The position numbers were made by a program, and so were the translations under genes. Positions 37,697-50,352 of a stretch of DNA of 64,000 nucleotides are shown in pieces. The stretch is from Oreocharis arfaki. Lineage: Eukaryota; Chordata; Aves; Passeriformes; Paramythiidae. The notes below the pieces were generated by a model. That model made no database searches, was not told where the DNA came from, and was given only the letters and a program-made list of their open reading frames with translations. Within the stretch, counting starts at the first letter, position 1, and each line of letters starts with the position of its first letter. Where the stretch lies: assembly GCA_013398015.1 (NCBI GenBank), contig VZRR01012883.1:757591-821590 (forward strand). The letters are read 5' to 3'.

Positions 37697-37871
37697 ATAA
37701 GGAATGGGCTCCCCAGGGAAGTGGTAGAATCATCATCCCTGAAAGTGCTCAAAAAACTGAGTAGATATGGCACTTTGCATTACAGTTTAATGGGGACAGT
37801 GGTATTTCGTCAAAGGTTGGATTTGGTCATGTTGGAGATCTTTTCCAGCCCTAATGATTCTATGATTCTAC
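37697..37871 (+). mobile_element. CR1 LINE 3' fragment (sense)
   Basis: The sense CR1 tail reads 'ggaatgggctccccaggga', 'agtggtagaatcatcatccc', 'gtagatatggcactttgc', 'gtcaaaggttggatttggtc' and 'gagatcttttccagccc'. It ends in the octamer pair TGATTCTATGATTCTA. The first 60 bp encode the last residues of ORF2 (a GLPREVVES motif is visible); the rest is 3' UTR. The subfamily matches the 47.8 kb copy. 5'-truncated and inactive. Confidence 0.92.
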
Positions 37872-38007
37872 CTCATCCCACAGAAAAACACAATTTGGAT
37901 TAAATTCCTGATACAAAAAGCTAACAGTTTTCAAGCAATTGTTTCAGCATAAAACATAAAAGTTGGGAATGTTTCAGTGCTTTTAACTAACTAGTGCACT
38001 TAATGTA

Positions 38008-38151
38008 CTTTCCCATTCCTGGAAGTGTTCAAGGCCAGGTTGCACAGGGCTGTTTTAATGAAAGGTGTTCCTGCCCATGGCAGGGGAGGTGGAACAAGAT
38101 GATCTTTAAGGTCCCTTTTAACACAAACCATTCTACAGTTCTATCATTCTA
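38008..38151 (+). mobile_element. CR1 LINE 3' fragment (sense)
   Basis: Landmarks are 'ttcctggaagtgttcaaggc', 'caggttgcacagggctg', 'tgttcctgcccatggcaggg', 'ggaacaagatgatctttaag' and 'gtcccttttaacacaaacc', followed by a CATTCTACAGTTCTATCATTC end. It is a distinct subfamily from the copy 140 bp upstream (the 'cccatggcagggggttggaa' type), so the two are independent insertions. Confidence 0.92.
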
Positions 38152-40542
38152 CTTGCATTCTTTTATTGGACCGCAAGACACACTTACTATTTGTAGATTC
38201 TGGTTAAAAAATGCATATATCTGTAGACAATATTTTTCCTTCAAGCAAAAAATCTAAATACAGTTGATCTTGCATAGTCAAGATTAGCAAAAATTCTAGA
38301 AGACTAAAGACTAGAAGCCTGCAGTAATCTTCATGAGTTGCTCCAGGAAGCTTTGAAGCCATCCTTAACTTGGATTAATTTGGATCTTAACTTGCATTGC
38401 CTCTCCATAAAGAAAAATTATTCTTCCAAGCAATGGCTTCTTAGCTTTTAGACGGTAAGCAGACAAAAAAGAATTCATTTTCCCTAAATGAGGTGGAAAA
38501 GCATAGCTAGTTCTGGAGGGAGCACAGCATTTGGTGAGAACATAAAAGTATGGGACAATAAATAAAGAATACTATAACCAGTTCAGAGTGAACATGAAAG
38601 CATAAGAGCAGTTTTTTCTTCTGTTTGAATTCTTTCACCTTGCAGACTGCAAGTAATATTGGATCAAATCTGCATTTTCTTTTCCAAATATATTTTACAA
38701 AAATGAGCAATTTTTTAATATTTACTGCAAATTTTCTATGGCTTTTCTTCAGGCAATACCAAAAATGAAAAAAAAAAAATCCAGCAACACAGATTTTTGC
38801 AGTTGAAAAAAAATGGGATGCCAAACAATAAAGCAAATAATATCAATAATTATTTTAGGAGACATGATGAAGCAGGCTTGCAAGTGGGTGTCTGTTGCTA
38901 TTTCAAAACCACAAAAAGTAGGCTGCCAATAGTGCTAACTAAGAGGAAGCAAATACACATGCAACTTCTCGGCACTGAATAGTAACTGGTATTTATTGCA
39001 TTTAAGCTCATTTTATCAGACTTTTCATTTAATTGCACTTTGCTTCTCATAGAGTGCATTATATTAAATATTTACTATCTTGGTTAGGATGTCAAGGTAC
39101 ACTTTACTGTCTTTTTAGATTACTGAACAGTAGTTCATGTAGGAATTATTCAGGGTTGCTGAAGGTAGAGAATTAAATGTGATGGGGTGAAATTAGAAAA
39201 GGAAAAAGTACAGGCAGTTAAAGTAGTCATATCCAGAAACCTGTAAACCACTTCTCAGGGAAGAACAGATCTTTCCTTTCTTCAGATTTTTTCAAATAGA
39301 CTAAAGGAGTGACAACAGCTGTTCAATAATAAATGGTCCTGCACAGAAAGAATAAATCACGGTCTTTGTTGATAACACAACAGTCTCTTGCCGTAAGCAG
39401 GGGCCTGGGAGTCAGAAGCCGTTTTCCCAGCTCTGCCACTGACTTCCTTTGTAATCTTTTTTGGATCACTTCAGCAATTTCACTTTCTCTTGAGTCTCTT
39501 GCAGAGTCTTAAATCTCTCCAAGTGAGGTCTAACTCTAACTGGGGCTTGTCATCCCTGCAATGCAATGTTACTGCCATTTACTACAATGCAAATAATAAA
39601 GAAATGCTGTATTTTCCAGTAATGCTCACACTCTTCATCTTATACCACATTCTATTAACTTTTTTCCCTATTCAATTGTGCTAGGATCTAAAAGAACCCA
39701 GTAACTTACTTGGAAACTTACAAACTTACACCCCTGGAAAACTCAATGTTAAAAAGACTCTACAATCTGCAAGTGAAATGATCACAGCTCTCAGAAACTC
39801 ATTCCTAATCTCTTTTACTCTAGTCCTTCATCAGCTGCCAGCACCCGACATCTGAAGAGGTCCTCCACTAAACACCTCTTTTTCATGATGCGAACAGACA
39901 TTAACTTTCTCAGAGACAGATGTTCTTGTGCTGTTAGTCACTGGGCTGCTTCTACACTTGAGCATTGAGAACCACCTCCAGAAAATGTTTTTCTTTCTCT
40001 CTATTAATGATACCAAGATGTCTAAATCATTCCTCTAGGAATGACTATACTGGGTTGGACCAGTGACTCATCAACTCAAGTGACCAACACGGACTTTCGT
40101 GGAAACTGTCCAAGAACAGATAAGGATATTGAGAGCTATGTCAGCTGAATATTCTCCCAGACCCCAATACATTGTGACTCAGGGAGGTCTTCAGTCAGAG
40201 ATAGAAATGCTATGAATAATTGCTTTCAAAGGTGTTTCTCCACGAAGCTGTTTGAAACATGCACAACCAGCTAGATAAGTAATCTGCAGATGTCTATAGT
40301 TACCAAGGAAGCACCTCAGTCTGTAAACCCTATATTTTATTGCTGTTTTGCAGCAGTTTTTACTTTTACTTCCGGTGGTGTTGTACTGTCCCCTCCTTTT
40401 TTCTGTAGGAGAAGAAAGCCATGATGTTACAACACCTGTCAGCCTGAACACTATTCAGGAGGCTGGGGTATCTACTCGGGGGAGACTGAATCAAGTGGTT
40501 AGACTACTTCCAGGGAAAGCAGAGTATCTGAGAATCATAGCC
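38152..40542. other. Unique stretch with no recognised gene
   Basis: No coding exon or interspersed repeat is recognised over 2.4 kb. The longest frame is a 109-codon minus-strand frame at about 38.5-38.8 kb with no known motif. There are A/T homopolymer runs near 38.77 and 38.81 kb. Confidence 0.5.
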
Positions 40543-40705
40543 CGGAGATGTTGTGGATGTCCTATCCCTGGAAGTGTTCAAGGCCAGGCTGGATATGGCT
40601 TTGAACAACCCAGTCTAGCGGAAAGTGTCCCTGCCCATAGCAGGGGATTGGAACTAGATGACCTTTAAGGTCTCTTCCAACACAAAATACTCTATAATTC
40701 TATGA
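40543..40705 (+). mobile_element. CR1 LINE 3' fragment (sense)
   Basis: The sense tail reads 'agatgttgtggatgtcctat', 'ccctggaagtgttcaaggcc', 'aggctggatatggctttgaa', 'caacccagtctagcggaaag', 'tgtccctgcccatagcaggg' and 'ttggaactagatgacctt', ending TCTATAATTCTATGA. It is the same subfamily as the 38.0 kb copy and better preserved. An open frame runs through it from upstream, but only the first few codons correspond to ORF2, so the frame is not a gene. Confidence 0.93.
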
Positions 40706-41570
40706 AAATTTAAGGCTGGAGGACGAATTGAGGCATAAGGGGAATGAAAACAGTTCCTTTCTACCAGCAAATAACCACACTTTTCAGGTATGGCCTGGAG
40801 CCAGGACTCTGTTCCAAATGCACCTCTGAACTTGGCCCACCACTTTCGCCAGGAGGTTGATCACATTAAACAACTCCTAGTATTTTATTGAGAACTGATA
40901 GCTTGTTCTGCTGATCTATAAATTCCCATTCTACGCAGTAGCTGTCTTTTAAATCATGAACTGGAGTCTTTCTGAGTTTTCAACTTCTAAAATCCACCCA
41001 GTTGTCATATAGCTACTATTTCCTCTCACACTTCCTTACAATAGGGCTGTTCTATGCTTGTTTATTTTGCTGCTGTGGGTTTATTTTGATCACAATGGAT
41101 CACTGTCACGGCATGAGTAATATCTTCAGAACAGCAACCACAATCCCATCTATCATTACAAAACTTCTTGGAAAACAGCATTATACCTCTCCTGTCCTTT
41201 TGTGAACTTTTGGACCAACCCTCATTGCATTTTCCCCCAAATTCAGCATCACTTTCCCTCTGATCATAGAAAAAAACAATAGGAAAGCCTTCCTGGATGA
41301 GAGTAGGGTTGGATTTTTAGTCACAAGAGCACTGAAAATATCATGATGGAGACCACAACTTTAATCTCTTACATGGATTTCCTATTATTATTCTGGAAGA
41401 AGAGAGATAGAATGGAATTTACTTTAAGGAACACCTTTTTTCCTGGTATTATTTCACAGAGTTCAATATATATCAATAGAAAACATGTCCTTGTGCTTAC
41501 AATAGAAGATGAGCTCTCCATTGTACTCTGTTAATAAGATGCTTCTCAACTAGTTTTCTTATCTGTAAAT

Positions 41571-41653
41571 AGAATCATAAGTGTTGGGAAAGACCTCCAA
41601 GATGTCCAACTTTCAACAAATACCCTATACCAACTAAACCATATCATCAAGGC
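41571..41653 (-). mobile_element. CR1 LINE 3' end remnant (antisense)
   Basis: Antisense landmarks are 'agaatcataagtgttgggaa', 'agacctccaagatgtccaac' and 'taaaccatatc'. It is a minus-strand element cut to about 80 bp and diverged. Confidence 0.78.
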
Positions 41654-41878
41654 TGAAGATGATCTTGTGATCTTGTTGATTTAGAATCCCTTTGGCCAAA
41701 TTCATGTTTGATGGGATGGACTCTGAGTAGGCCATGGAGAGTGTTGAAGACCAAGAATATCTGTTACTGAATACTCCTAGGGGAAGCTGGTGACCGAATC
41801 GAGAGGATCAGGCATACTGTGGAGACTAAAAGTCATAGATGGGAGTAGTGAGGAGGAAAGAAGTCAGATGTCAAAGGC

Positions 41879-41902
41879 AAAAAAATAAAAAAATAAAGAA
41901 AA
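41879..41902. repeat. A-rich simple repeat (AAAAAAT)n
   Basis: A run of A with regularly spaced T, giving about three A6-7T units. Low complexity. Confidence 0.7.
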
Positions 41903-42357
41903 GCAATGGTTTTAAACTGCCAAAATGCCCAATCAGCTCTAGTTACCAGCTCTTTCAGATAGTTTAAATTCACTTCCCAGTGTCAGAGCTGAAGTGGAAT
42001 CTGCTCAGTGCTCAGCATTACTTTTCATTAAAGAAAGTGGTGGCTGGGAATACAAGTTGCAAGCAGGCTTTGGAAGAGATGATGAACAGGGAGAGGATCA
42101 AGGAAATCTCAGAGTGAGAGGACTAGGAAAAAGCAGGCTTGATTTTCCTCTCTCTTAAAGCAGTTTTACATGTTAAAACTCAGCTGATTTCAGAACAAAC
42201 TGCCCCATATTTTCAGTAGTGTAAGAACATGAGACCAACTGTGTTCCCAGGGAATGCATTTTATAGTATGTACCATCCATGTACTATTGTATCTTTTTTT
42301 TTTTAGCCATTTTCATTTTTCTTCATTTCCAGAAAAAGAAAAAGAGTCAAGAAATTG

Positions 42358-42375
42358 CCTTTTTTTAAAAAAAGG
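42358..42375. repeat. Perfect 18-bp palindrome CC T7 A7 GG
   Basis: CC, seven T, seven A, GG forms an exact self-complementary palindrome with a TTTAAA centre. It is a compact A/T hairpin or cruciform candidate. No function is inferred. Confidence 0.85.
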
Positions 42376-44256
42376 AATAAAATAAACATTTCCTCAGAGT
42401 TCACATTCACAGATCTCTTATGATGGTATAATAACTAAGTTCTGAATTTGGATTAATATTATATATATGTGATGATGTATGGCAACAAGTATGTTTATTA
42501 GCATGTGTTCCCCCTAAACCTGCAATTCTTGTCTCAATGTGGTGACTGTCAAATTTCTCATTTTGCCTTACGTAACAAGAAGTCTCAATGTATTTGCAAT
42601 AGAGAGGTCCAGACAGTATCAAAAACTTTGAGTTAAATGTTATATGGTCAGACAACCCAGCTGAACCAGTTTTAATGAAAACATTTTGTATAATGCTTGC
42701 TGATGAAGCAGCCAAGTACTCTACGATCTTAAAGGAGGCTGTGTTTACATGTGAAAGCATGAAAATTACTATCAGGCAGAAATATATATCAACATTGTGT
42801 TGCCTGGCCCCTGACAGTTGAGGCTATGGCCAATATATTACACACAGATGTACATTTTGTAATGCTTTCATTTAAAAGGTTTAAGCCGTTTCCAAGGGGA
42901 CTGCTCCAGCTCCCAGACAAACGGCCGCTTGACAGCTCTCCTAGTGCTCAAAGCTCTCATGCAATTTTGTTCAATACACAAAGTGCCAGACTGAAGGAAA
43001 TTGCTGTTCCTCATCTGATGTTAAGTGATTGGCTTTCTATCTTCATTAAATGTGTGCTACTCGATGACTCAAAGACATTTTACCTTGTCCTGGAATGTGA
43101 ACTTTAGAAGCTTTTTGAAATACCCAGAAGGGCTCTGTGAAAATAAGAAGGAAAATCCTAAGTCCTGCCTGCCGATGCCCTTACCCCTGTTAAATCGATT
43201 AGAGATTGGACAGATCAGATGTTGTCTCACTAGATGTACTGAGCTAGTTGTAAAAGTTGGTTTCAGAATTCAAATGAGATTCTATTCCCAAAGACCCCAA
43301 TCTCATCTGCAAAGGTGAACTAGGAGTGGAGGAAAAGAAAAAAAGAGTACAGAAAGAAAGATTTTGTCTGTGAGGTGAGCATTTATATATGACGGATTAC
43401 AAAATTAAGGCAGTACCGTGGAAACATTAGTGGTGTTCGTGACTTTAGATTTCCCTGGCTCACTACAGCGCCAGATGCCCTCCCTCTTCGTTAATTCCAA
43501 AAAGAATCCTGATACATAGATTCATGAAAAATGGGGTTCAGCTGTTAGAGAAATGAACATCCACTTCTTTCTCTACCCTCCATTTTAGTAATAATGAAGA
43601 GCTGCTGCACCTCTTAAAGCTTGAAAACACAATTGTGCTGTTGAAAGCCACTATAATGAGATCTCTGTTTGAGAGCCAGGTCTGATCAAATAATAGACCT
43701 TCCCTGGTTGTGTTTAAGGATGGGTAAACAATGTCAAAGAGAAACCAAATCAGAAGAAATTGCATGAGTTTCTTACATTCGTGCAGCTGTTTTGTTCCAC
43801 TCTCTATTTAGAGCTTTACTGGTCTACGGCTGGACTGAGGTCTGATACAAAGCTACTACTTATTTATGAAGAAAGGTGACTATTTACCCTGCTGACAACT
43901 CAGACATTGGAGAGAAACTGAAAACGGCAAGAGCGTTATGCCCTGTGGACAATATAATCACCCTTGAAAGACTGGATGGATGGTGGCATTATGGGTCCTC
44001 ATCCACTCCTTCCCATACTCCCTGAACAGCAAATGTCTGTGTGTAAAAGGGAAAGAAGGCATCACTACTGGGTAAACTGGTACTTTGGGCAGAATGAGAA
44101 ATAGCTCTATTATAGTCAAGAATGAGGGGACAAATTTGCATTGAGAAATCCCAGGAACAGAGTGGTGCCAGCACTCTATGGGAAATGACCGAGCATCTTC
44201 CAGGTGAGGAATCCCATAATACCTTATGACCCACTAGTGGAGATTCACTTATGTTA

Positions 44257-44357
44257 GAGGGGCATGGTTTAGTGGTGGACTTAACATTGCTGGATTACCA
44301 GCTGAATTTGATGATCTCTGCAGTGCTTTCTGACCTAAGTGATTCCATGATTCTGTA
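44257..44357 (+). mobile_element. CR1 LINE 3' fragment (sense)
   Basis: About 100 bp of the CR1 3' UTR: 'ggggcatggtttagtggtgg', 'acttaacattgctggattac', 'gaatttgatgatctctgcag' and 'gtgctttctgacctaagtga', ending TGATTCCATGATTCTGTA. Plus strand, strongly 5'-truncated and moderately diverged. Confidence 0.85.
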
Positions 44358-47300
44358 TATGTTGGTACACAAACATTGTGTTCCATCCCCTGAAAATGCT
44401 CCAGCCTACACAGTCTACATCAGCTGAGAAGGAAAATCATAATAAACTCGAAAGCTATGGAGCTTCCATCTCAGGGATGAGGTTACCGTACTCCAGAGGC
44501 TTTCTGCACACTTGAAGACCTTTTCAGGTGGTTCCACGTGATTTACCAAAATGAGTAACTCAACATCCAGCTAAAGCTTAGCACTGTAAGATTTTGGGGG
44601 ACAGATTCCTCTCACCCTGACTTTGAACAGTTAACTGACCTGCTAAATTAAAAGCATTATCCTTTCGTGGGATGGAAATAATTTATTGATAGATAAAGGT
44701 GCTTCTGTTCACTGGCTAAAAAGGCAATCCAGAACAACTAAACTTTTAACATAATTGACACAGATACAATTCAAAAATTAAACAGAAGGAGGTCTGATTA
44801 TTCCTTTTGCAAGACAGGATTTCCCCTAGGATATCAGCCACTGTGTTTCTGAAACCATCTCGAATAAGTGTTTAGTACTCCCACCTGATCTGCCTCATGC
44901 CATAACCATGAAATCAAAAAAGCAGACACAAAAAATCCTACTTCTTAAAAAGTTAAAATACTCAGCAATAAAAATGAACTGAATGTTCAGATTAACAATT
45001 CTCCATTTCCACAAAAGCCATATGATCCAAGGCAGCAGATAACGATGCTGATGACATTTTGTCGACAGCGGCCCAGGAATTCTTTGTGAAGGAACAACTG
45101 ACTTTTGCCTTTTCCTTCTTTATTAAGAAAGGATAATTCAAATAAATAGCTGACAGGTTTTTATTTAAATTTCATATCTCTATTAAAATATGTATGGAAA
45201 AATGATACCTAGAAATTTGAGAGCTTTCTATGCTAGGGGTTGCAGAGAGACTGGCTACAGGACAACCTACAAGAGAAAGAATGATGTTTTCCCAGTGCAA
45301 GTTGCACAGGAATGGGGATAAACAACCAATCTACTTGGAAACACAATTCCAGTAGCAGTTGTTTGCAGTTATGAATGTACAATCCTATCTTTATATTCCA
45401 CATGCGGATATAAATTGTCAGCCTTGTTCTGCACTTACCCATATGTCAGACCTGTGAAATATTTTATTATATAAACAAAACTATGTTTCACTTTCTATGG
45501 GCCAGTATTTCCATGCAGATCTGACATCAAAAGGGGTGCTGTGCTACACTGTTATTATGTCGTCTATCAAGAAGCTCAACCAGTGCCTTTCAGCATGCAG
45601 AACTGGGAGACAGACCCTTACACTCTAATCTTGAGACAAGGGACACAGTTTTTCTCCCCATTTCCCTGCTATTAAATGAGGGAACCAGCTGTTTCTTCCA
45701 CAGAGTGGTGAATGTTTGTAAAGTTTCCAAACAAGTATATGAAATTATTCGTGAAGAACATAAATATTAATGGTTTGATTCAACATAGCAATAATCTGTC
45801 TTTCTTTAAAACATTATACTATTCTCCATCACCACAGCATCTGAAAAAGAACCAAACCATATAATATTTCATGAGCAACCGAGAGCAATAGGAAAGTTCT
45901 GGGACTTCTTGGTGCTGCTATGGCTTTTCTCTTTAGTAATAATTCTTAGGTTTTAGAAGGGAGAGTTTTCCATTTTTGCTCCTGCTTTGATTTGTGGTTT
46001 TGATGGTTGATGGATTTTTCTGCGTAACTGATTTTATTTTGCTGTTATTTGATTTACTGAAGTCAGTGAAGTGATGGGTAGAGGCCATGCCTGTGTTCTG
46101 GGCAAACTTCATGTTATGTTGGAAGGATTTTTTTGAGAGTGTGCACTAGACATTTGTAAGACCCATGCAACTGTAGTTTTCCATCAGTTAAGACTCTGCA
46201 TTCGTATGATGGAGAAATTGTTACAGTTATCAACAGCAGTGCAAGACCAAAGGATGGAGACGTTATTTATCAAGTAAATTAGATGGAACAGACTGCAGAG
46301 CATTCCATCAGAAACAGCTGCAAAACAGGTGTAAAATAGGGTTGAACCTAACCACTGTTTCCCTGTGTGATGTTAACTATGCTATGAGGCTGGGAAGATA
46401 TGCTCAAGGTTTTGCCCCATCTGTACTGATGGAGAAGAGTGGCATCTGAGCTTATCACACTTGTGAGGACTCATCCCAAGGATGATGTTCTCACAGGGGC
46501 TGGGCTACATTCAGCTTCACCTACAGAGGTAATTTAAATACACAGAAAACATCCACAAGCACTGAAGCCAAGCGGCACAGAGCAGTGAGTGCCTAAGCCA
46601 GCAACCTTTCTTAGTCTCCAAAACAACACAGATGCATAAAAAGAGACTGGTGGAAACGAGCTCTGGGTTTTTTTTTTTTTCTCTAGTTCCTGATCCAGAC
46701 TGAAGTATTATTTGGGACAGCACCAGTTGACACAGGCAAACACCGTATCACAGATGCTTCTGACAGTGCAACAGCAGAAATTACCGTACTGTAGTGCCTA
46801 GAACTGTTCCCAGACACTGTTTAATTTACTTCTTGGATATAGTCTTCATATTCTCATCTGTGAGATGAGCTCTAACATCTACTGTAGAGGGAAAAGTATT
46901 CAGTATATGCCCTGACCATCCCAGTGCAGGAAGGCCTGGGAATATTAAAGTAGTTGCCAAACAGTAATGCACAATGTTTTAATTATTCAGAACCACTCTG
47001 CCATTGTCACAGAGAAAAGACAAGGGCTTGGCAGAGAAAAATGAGATTAAAACCCCACCACCAGCAGCAAAACCAAGAGGGAATTTGGAATCACCAGGTG
47101 TTTCTTTCCAGATTTTGTCTCTGATGATGCTGTTGAGTGGATCTAACTCTTGAACCAGAGGATAAACGTGCAAGCTAGTGTTCTGAGTGTTCTGTACATA
47201 CGCTCATCTGCACCTTTTTAGTACAAACAGCACAATTCAAGCAGAGGAGGTTAATGATTTCCCACACAATGTAACCTAGTTTATAGATCTGTATAAATGT

Positions 47301-47791
47301 TTTATGGCAACACTTGATTATGTGAGGTCCCAAATGATTTATCAAAGAAGCTGATGTAAAAGGCCAGCAAGAAGTGCTGGGGAATTAACTATCTCATTCT
47401 TTCTGGGGAACAAACAAATACTCAGAGCCCTCAGGAAACTTGAAACCCGTCTGGTGCAGAAAAAAGCTTGTAATTTGTTTGCATTTGATGACTCTCCTTA
47501 GTTGCAGGTAGTAGTAATAAATTCACAATTTGTGACAAGTAAAAAGAGGAGCAGGAAAGGTGCAGTGCACATTAAAGTTGTTTAATCACCTACAAGATAC
47601 AGCGTCTGCAAAGCAGGTTTTCCTCACTGTGCTTTACTGCTCAAACTGGAGGAAAAAAAAAGAGGAAAAGCAGGCTGCAAAGTGGACTTTTAAATGCTGA
47701 AATAGAAAAATGCCAAGAATAGAATGGCAAATAAAAAAATGCAGATTAGCTGGGAGAAGTGTATTGTCCAACTCCCATTTTTCTGGCATCA
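44358..47791. other. Unique stretch with no recognised gene
   Basis: No coding exon, RNA gene or interspersed repeat is recognised. A T13 run lies at 46668-46680. Frames are 69 codons or fewer. Confidence 0.55.
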
Positions 47792-48238
47792 ACAGTGTCT
47801 GTCCAGAGAAGGGCAATAAAGCTCGTGAAGCAGCGTATGTCTTATGAGGAGTGTCTGAGTGAGTTGGGGGTGTCTAGTCTGGAGAAAAGCAGGCTCAGGA
47901 GAGACTTTATCAATTTCTACAACTACCTGAAAGGATGCTCCAGTCTGGTTGGGGGTCAGTCTCCTCTCCCAGGCAACCAACGATAGGTCAAGGGGAAAAG
48001 CCTTAAGCTGTGCCAGGGGAGGTTCTTGTTGGATCTTAGGAAAAATTTCTTCATTGAAAGAGTGACTAAGCATTAGAAGAGGCTCCCCAGAGAAGTGGTA
48101 GAGTCTCCATCCCTGGAAGAATTAAGAAAGAGTAGACACAGCACTTTGCAAGATGGTTTCGTGGGCATGATGGTATTCAGTCAAAGGCTAGACTTGATGA
48201 TTTTGAAGGTCTTTTTCAACCTTAAAGATTCTATGATC
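47792..48238 (+). mobile_element. CR1 LINE 3' part with reverse-transcriptase tail (sense)
   Basis: A 447-bp sense copy. A frame at about 47.79-47.99 kb shows ORF2 C-terminal residues: VQRRAIKLVK, SYEECLSELGVSSLEKSRL and RRDFINFYNYLKGC. Then comes 'cagtctcctctcccaggcaa', a frameshifted KLCQGRFLLDL-like stretch, and 'ggctccccagagaagtggta'. The 3' UTR ends at CTTAAAGATTCTATGATC with one octamer. The catalytic core is missing, and small indels break the frame, so it is inactive. It is the same general subfamily as the copy at 36.8 kb, which lies on the other strand. Confidence 0.93.
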
Positions 48239-49872
48239 ACAAAAGACTGGTAGTCACAACCATCGCCCCTACCCAGGTTACCAAAACACAACGTGCATCT
48301 GTGGTACTCTCCGTGTGAGCTGCGTCTGTGAGTGACGAGCTCCCACAATCTCCTAATGAACTTCTACGGAGGAAATCACACGTCAAACATGGTTCGGGGA
48401 TCAGGATGTTGCTCTTTTAAGCACTTCAGCAACTCTGTGATGATCCCCTGATGTGTTTATTTTCCGCATGCTTGGACAAGACAGACAAGTCGCAGACTCA
48501 CTGTGGATTGTAAGTACTTGCATGAAGCATCTGAATGAGAAGTGCAGAGGTCCAAGCAACTCCAGAGAGAAACGCAGCTCATATGGTAATGAAAGCTCAT
48601 TTTTTTTAACCTTTGGTATCCATGAAACTGGCTTTTACAGTCTTATTTTATGCATAAACAAAGGTAATCTTAGTTTTCTTCTAAACAATGAGCTGTAAGT
48701 ACCTAGAATAAAGAAACAGCTTACGACTGCTCCTGAAGAAATTTTCTATTCTGGCAGTGCATGTGCTGGCCGCATTCTTTTACTAGTCTAAGAAAGTCAG
48801 TATTAAAAGGATGGTGTATTCTCCCTTGGCCAATTCCATAATTCCAATGCATAGTCTTGGGAATATCTGCCATTGAAGAAGCAAATGAAAGAGCACAAAA
48901 GAAACAAGAGCAATGTCTGGGATCTGGCCTTTTATGTCAAACATTATTATAAGTGAGTAAGTGGGAATAGATGCAATTTTCCTACAAAAATCAGAAATGG
49001 TTTTTGGCAAAGGATTCACAAACAAGGCTAAAAACCTGACTGTTGTGTGATGCAACTGAGCTAGACGACTCATCAGTTTATTTCTCAGAGTCACTGCAAG
49101 ATGAAGATCTATTTCTCACTTCAAAGGTCAAAGGCAGCACACGTATTGGCATGTCACTGAACACAACTCTGGTGCCTAAGGTGCTCACTGAACAGAGAGG
49201 ATCTTATCTAAGTCAGCAAAACTGTATTGAGAAAGTAACTTCATAGATTTGGTCATCAGAAAGAGCAACTCTAAATAAATTAGAGTGCTGAAAGTATGAG
49301 CTATAACCTGTGATTGTTCCTACTGTAAAATTGGTGATATGGTCCCTGACAGAGCTTCGATCCAGCATTTAAAAACTATTTTGAAGAATATTTAGCTTGT
49401 ACGGGCAAGAGAACATCCTGACAGGGTGTGTGCAAATGTTCAACTCTGTCTGAAGGAAAAAAGAGTTTCGAGATAAATTCTTAAAATTTACAAGTTATCT
49501 GAAGTAATGCCTTTGAGTATGTTCTTCGATTTAAGCAACATGAGAGAAAAATTAAAAACAAATCAGACTTCAAGGGGAAGAGCCTTGGTCATTATTAATG
49601 CCTGAGAGATAAAACATGGGACGTTCACTGGAATGTGGCCAACATCATAAATTGCAGGACAAGAATAAAAGAAAAGTAAAAGATGGTGCAACCCAATCAA
49701 AAATAACTTGCATAGCTAAACTTTTAAATGTCCAGCATTAAGAAAATGAAGCCCGCCGAAGCTGTCACTTGTGTGAAGTAAGGAGACAATTCTTGCCATC
49801 AGTCTTTATTGCCTCTCGACTTCCATCAAGTAGTTCACATGGACAAGAGAGTTCCAGAGGCTGAGGTCTGTA
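48239..49872. other. Unique stretch with no recognised gene
   Basis: 1.6 kb without a recognisable gene or repeat. A 103-codon minus-strand frame near 48.8-49.1 kb has hydrophobic stretches but no known motif. Confidence 0.5.
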
Positions 49873-50352
49873 GGAATCACAGAATGGTTTGGGTTAGAAG
49901 GAACCTTTAAACTTTACCTAGTACAACCCCCCTGCTATGGGTAGGGATACCTTCCACCAGACCAGGCTGCTCAAAGCTCCATTCAGCCCGGTCTGGAATG
50001 CTTCCAGGGATGGGGCATTCATCGTCTCTCTGGGCAATCTGTGCCAGTGTTTCTTCACGCTTATTAGAAAACTTCTTCCTTGTACCTAGTTTGAATCTAC
50101 CCTCTTTCAGTTAAAAACTATTACCCCTTGTCCTATTGCTACAGGCCTTGTTAAAAAGTCTGTCCCCTCTTTGTTTTAAGTTCCTTTTAAATACTGAAAT
50201 GTTGAAATTAAGTCTCCCTGAAGCATTCTGTTCTCCAGGCTGAACAACCTCAACTCTCTCAGCATTTCCTCACAGGAGAGGTGCTGCAGCCATCTAATAA
50301 TTTTTGCAGCCCTCCTCTCAGGCTGCTCCAATAGGTCCATGTCTTTCCTAAG
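49873..50352 (-). mobile_element. CR1 LINE 3' part (antisense)
   Basis: A 480-bp minus-strand copy. Landmarks from the left are 'gaatcacagaatggtttggg', 'aacctttaaactttacctag', 'ggtagggataccttccacca', 'gaccaggctgctcaaagctc', 'cttccagggatggggcattc', 'taccccttgtcctattgcta', 'ctccaggctgaacaacctca' and 'gcagccctcctctcaggctg'. It covers the 3' UTR and the last 90 or so codons of ORF2 in reverse, with frame breaks. The subfamily carries the 'aggtgtccctgcccatggc' type of tail and matches the copies at 55.6, 59.0 and 62.9 kb. Confidence 0.95.

Larger units (their letters stand above)
40706..44256. other. Unique stretch with no recognised gene (one short CR1 inside)
   Basis: Apart from the CR1 remnant at 41.57 kb and the simple sequences listed, I recognise no repeat or gene. 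A 117-codon minus-strand frame (about 42.4-42.8 kb) and two plus-strand frames of 93-97 codons (42.8-43.3 kb) have no recognisable domain. Confidence 0.5.

Noticed and set aside
40348..40668. 106-codon frame overlapping a CR1
   Set aside because: The 3' third is CR1 sequence and the rest has no motif. It is an accidental read-through frame.
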